Both the position numbers and the translations under genes were made by a program. From positions 1 through 8,002 of the forward strand of contig JACQHV010000033.1 in assembly GCA_016198885.1 (NCBI GenBank): a DNA stretch of 8,002 nucleotides, in the 5' to 3' direction. Below the pieces are notes generated by a model that was not told where the DNA came from, did not search any database, and worked only from the letters and a program-made list of their open reading frames with translations. Below, piece after piece: positions 6,344 through 8,002 of the stretch (positions are counted from its first letter, which is position 1; each line of letters opens with the position of its first letter). This DNA is from Gammaproteobacteria bacterium. Its GTDB lineage: Bacteria > Pseudomonadota > Gammaproteobacteria > Eutrophobiales > Eutrophobiaceae.

Positions 6344-6910
6344 TTATTTGGCTCGTCCGACATAGGTGCCAGTACGTGTATCAATCTTGATGATTTCTCC
6401 AAGCTCAACAAATAAGGGTACTTTAACAACGGCACCTGTCTCCAGTGTTGCAGGTTTGGAACCTCCAGTAGCTGTATCACCACGTATTCCAGGATCAGTT
6501 TCCATGATCTTCAACATAACAAAGACCGGCGCAGCTACCGTTAATGGAGTACCGTTCCACAGGGTTACTGTGCATTTCTCTTCCCCTTTCAGCCATTGAG
6601 CCGCCTCACTCATGGTCTTTTCATCTGCAGCATATTGTTCATACGTGGTTTGATCCATAAAATGCCACAAATCACCATCGCTATATAAATACTGTAGTTC
6701 AAGATCAACGATATCGGCACCTTCCATGACGTCACCGGATTTCAATGTGCGCTCGATGACACGTCCTGTCTTGAGATTTCTGAATTTAACCCGGTTAAAG
6801 GCCTGGCCTTTCCCCGGTTTGACAAATTCATTTTCCAATACTGCACACGGATCACCATCTAGCATAACCTTGAGGCCGGGTTTAAATTCGTTTGTGCTGA
6901 ATATCGCCAT
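6344..6910 (-). CDS. efp: Translation elongation factor P
   Basis: EF-P binds between the ribosomal P and E sites and promotes peptide-bond formation at consecutive prolines. The protein has 188 residues, the standard length, with the three beta-barrel domains of the family. The modification loop reads EFVKPGKGQAF, placing the acceptor lysine at residue 34. Domain II contains DGDLWHFMDQTTYEQ, and domain III ends with the signature GDTATGGSKPATLETGAVVKVP. The ATG at 6910 was chosen over upstream in-frame codons because MAIFSTNEFKPG is the usual opening and GGAAAGAGAG lies just before it. It is the first gene of a probable operon with epmA and yoaA, and is divergent from epmB. The Lys34 context and the adjacent epmA and epmB strongly suggest the beta-lysyl-modified type rather than the rhamnosylated (arginine) type. 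Confidence 0.97.
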   Translation of the reverse strand: MAIFSTNEFKPGLKVMLDGDPCAVLENEFVKPGKGQAFNRVKFRNLKTGRVIERTLKSGDVMEGADIVDLELQYLYSDGDLWHFMDQTTYEQYAADEKTMSEAAQWLKGEEKCTVTLWNGTPLTVAAPVFVMLKIMETDPGIRGDTATGGSKPATLETGAVVKVPLFVELGEIIKIDTRTGTYVGRAK

Positions 6911-6973
6911 ATTTCTCTCTTTCCAATATCCTCTTGTAATAAAATACGTATGATACCTTGAAGGTAATATATT
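6911..6973. promoter_or_regulatory. Short divergent control region of efp and epmB
   Basis: Only 63 bp separate the two start codons, so the two promoters must overlap each other or the coding ends. Leftward, TGCATA with TATCAT 17 bp downstream (minus strand, about 6982-6954) is a fair candidate for efp. Rightward, TATGAT (6949-6954) has no good -35. The palindrome TACCTTGAAGGTA (6954-6966) overlaps the epmB ribosome binding site. Exact promoters are not resolved. Confidence 0.35.
6961..6964 (+). promoter_or_regulatory. Ribosome binding site of epmB
   Basis: AAGG at 6961-6964 lies 9 nt upstream of the epmB ATG at 6974. It is the right half of the TACCTTGAAGGTA palindrome, so folding or protein binding there could mask it. 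Confidence 0.45.
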
Positions 6974-7954
6974 ATGCAGCATGCAAATTGGCAGTCAGAA
7001 TTGCAACACACCATCAGAGATCCGGCCGCTTTACTGGAAAGAATGGGATTATCCAAAAACAAGTTGCAATTATCAAAAAAAGCAGTTCTTACTTTTCCTA
7101 TGCGAGTACCACCAGAATTTGCCGATCGTATCAGGAAAAATAATACAAATGATCCATTACTGCTTCAGGTACTCCCTGTTGCAGAAGAAGAATATGCACA
7201 ACCAGATTTCAGTGACGACCCTCTTGCCGAACAACAGACACAACCAGTGCCTGGCCTTTTGCATAAATATCACGGCCGGGCACTCCTGATTGCTACAGGG
7301 GTCTGTGCAATTCATTGCCGTTATTGTTTTAGACGACATTTCCCGTATTCAGTATCAAATCCTGTACCTAATCAATGGCAAAAAGCGCTCGATTATCTAC
7401 GGCAGGATACGAGCATCAGAGAAATCATATTAAGTGGTGGCGATCCTTTAACATTATCTGATCAACGGCTTTCTGCTCTGGTACATAAACTCGCTCAAAT
7501 TTCCCATTTACGACGATTGCGCATACACACGCGTATACCCATCGTTTTGCCGGTTCGAATCAACAAAAGCATGTTGCAATGGCTGACAGGTACCCGCTTA
7601 AAACCAGTTATGGTAGTCCACGCCAATCATGCCAATGAGCTGGATAATTCCGTTGCCAAAGCCATTGATATGATACGTGATGCGCATGTCCCTTTATTCA
7701 ACCAGTCTGTATTGCTCAGGGGTGTTAATGATTCAGCTGAAGCCCTGATAAACCTCAGCGAGGCATTGTTTAATATCGGTATTATCCCTTACTATCTCCA
7801 TATGCTGGACCCCGTTCAGGGTGCGGCACATTTTGATGTTACAGAGACAAGGGCCAGGCAGATTATGTGCGAAATACGTGAAAAACTGCCGGGATATCTG
7901 GTTCCACGACTAGTCAGGGAATACGCCGGCGCCGCATATAAAATACCAATTTAA
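6974..7954 (+). CDS. epmB: EF-P beta-lysylation protein EpmB (lysine 2,3-aminomutase family, radical SAM)
   Basis: EpmB (YjeK) converts (S)-alpha-lysine to (R)-beta-lysine, the group that EpmA then puts on EF-P. It uses a 4Fe-4S cluster with SAM, and PLP. The 326-residue protein has the N-terminal helical region (DPAALLERMGL, 16-26), FPMRVPPEFADRI (41-53), and the radical-SAM cluster motif CAIHCRYCFRR with C111, C115 and C118. SGGDPL (154-159), RIHTRIPIVLP (183-193), VNDS (251-254) and LHMLDPVQGAAHF (275-287) follow. The final AYKIPI places the likely PLP lysine at 323. ATG 6974 follows AAGG by 9 nt. The protein is shorter than E. coli EpmB (342) and stops three residues after the PLP lysine; long KamA enzymes carry an additional C-terminal domain that is absent here. 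Three consecutive in-frame TAA codons end the gene (7952-7960). It is divergent from efp. Confidence 0.95.
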   Translation: MQHANWQSELQHTIRDPAALLERMGLSKNKLQLSKKAVLTFPMRVPPEFADRIRKNNTNDPLLLQVLPVAEEEYAQPDFSDDPLAEQQTQPVPGLLHKYHGRALLIATGVCAIHCRYCFRRHFPYSVSNPVPNQWQKALDYLRQDTSIREIILSGGDPLTLSDQRLSALVHKLAQISHLRRLRIHTRIPIVLPVRINKSMLQWLTGTRLKPVMVVHANHANELDNSVAKAIDMIRDAHVPLFNQSVLLRGVNDSAEALINLSEALFNIGIIPYYLHMLDPVQGAAHFDVTETRARQIMCEIREKLPGYLVPRLVREYAGAAYKIPI

Positions 7955-8002
7955 TAATAACCAGCGTGACAGGCACTGATGCACTCTCGCTAAACATTAA
8001 TC
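7955..8002. other. Sequence after epmB, no feature recognised
   Basis: Apart from two further in-frame TAA codons directly after the epmB stop, the last 48 bases show no hairpin with a T-run, no start signal and no recognisable coding sequence. The next feature must lie beyond the right edge. Confidence 0.5.

Noticed and set aside
6911..6982. A 24-residue N-terminal extension of EF-P from an ATG at 6982
   Set aside because: EF-P normally begins with the MAIFSTNEFKPG-type segment, a purine-rich site precedes the ATG at 6910, and the extension would overlap the epmB start.

Overview
The window carries eight protein-coding genes, seven complete and one cut by the left edge. All belong to recognisable proteobacterial housekeeping families. 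The combination of a LolC-type lipoprotein exporter, a CpdA phosphodiesterase, a YoaA/DinG helicase, and elongation factor P with both EpmA and EpmB points to a gammaproteobacterium, or less likely a related beta lineage, with moderate to low GC content. I cannot name the genus from sequence alone. I see no mobile element, CRISPR array, tRNA or rRNA, and no gene that looks recently transferred.

Left part (1-1809): the 5' portion of lolC, an inner-membrane subunit of the lipoprotein-releasing ABC transporter, reads leftward and runs off the window. It is divergent from tsaB, which helps make the t6A modification of tRNAs. The roughly 186 bp between them is the longest gene-free stretch and the most structured one. 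It holds two 24-nt dyad symmetries, a set of overlapping inverted and direct repeats, and a perfect TATAAT just 8 bp upstream of the lolC ATG, which has no Shine-Dalgarno sequence.

Middle part (1838-3386): cpdA (cAMP phosphodiesterase, minus) converges on tsaB and is divergent from a class I SAM-dependent O-methyltransferase of the caffeoyl-CoA OMT family. A GC-rich palindrome followed by T residues sits at the convergent junction with the next gene.

Right part (3397-7954): efp, epmA and yoaA read leftward in that order with gaps of 43 and 24 nt and probably form one operon. epmB is divergent from efp across 63 bp. EpmB isomerises lysine to (R)-beta-lysine, EpmA attaches it to Lys34 of EF-P, and modified EF-P relieves ribosome stalling at polyproline. 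The protein, its ligase and the enzyme making the modifying group therefore lie side by side. The helicase gene at the end of this unit starts with TTG and encodes PPG and PPD motifs, which are typical EF-P targets. I found no convincing new biological system. The best leads are regulatory: the lolC/tsaB intergenic region and the EF-P-linked helicase.
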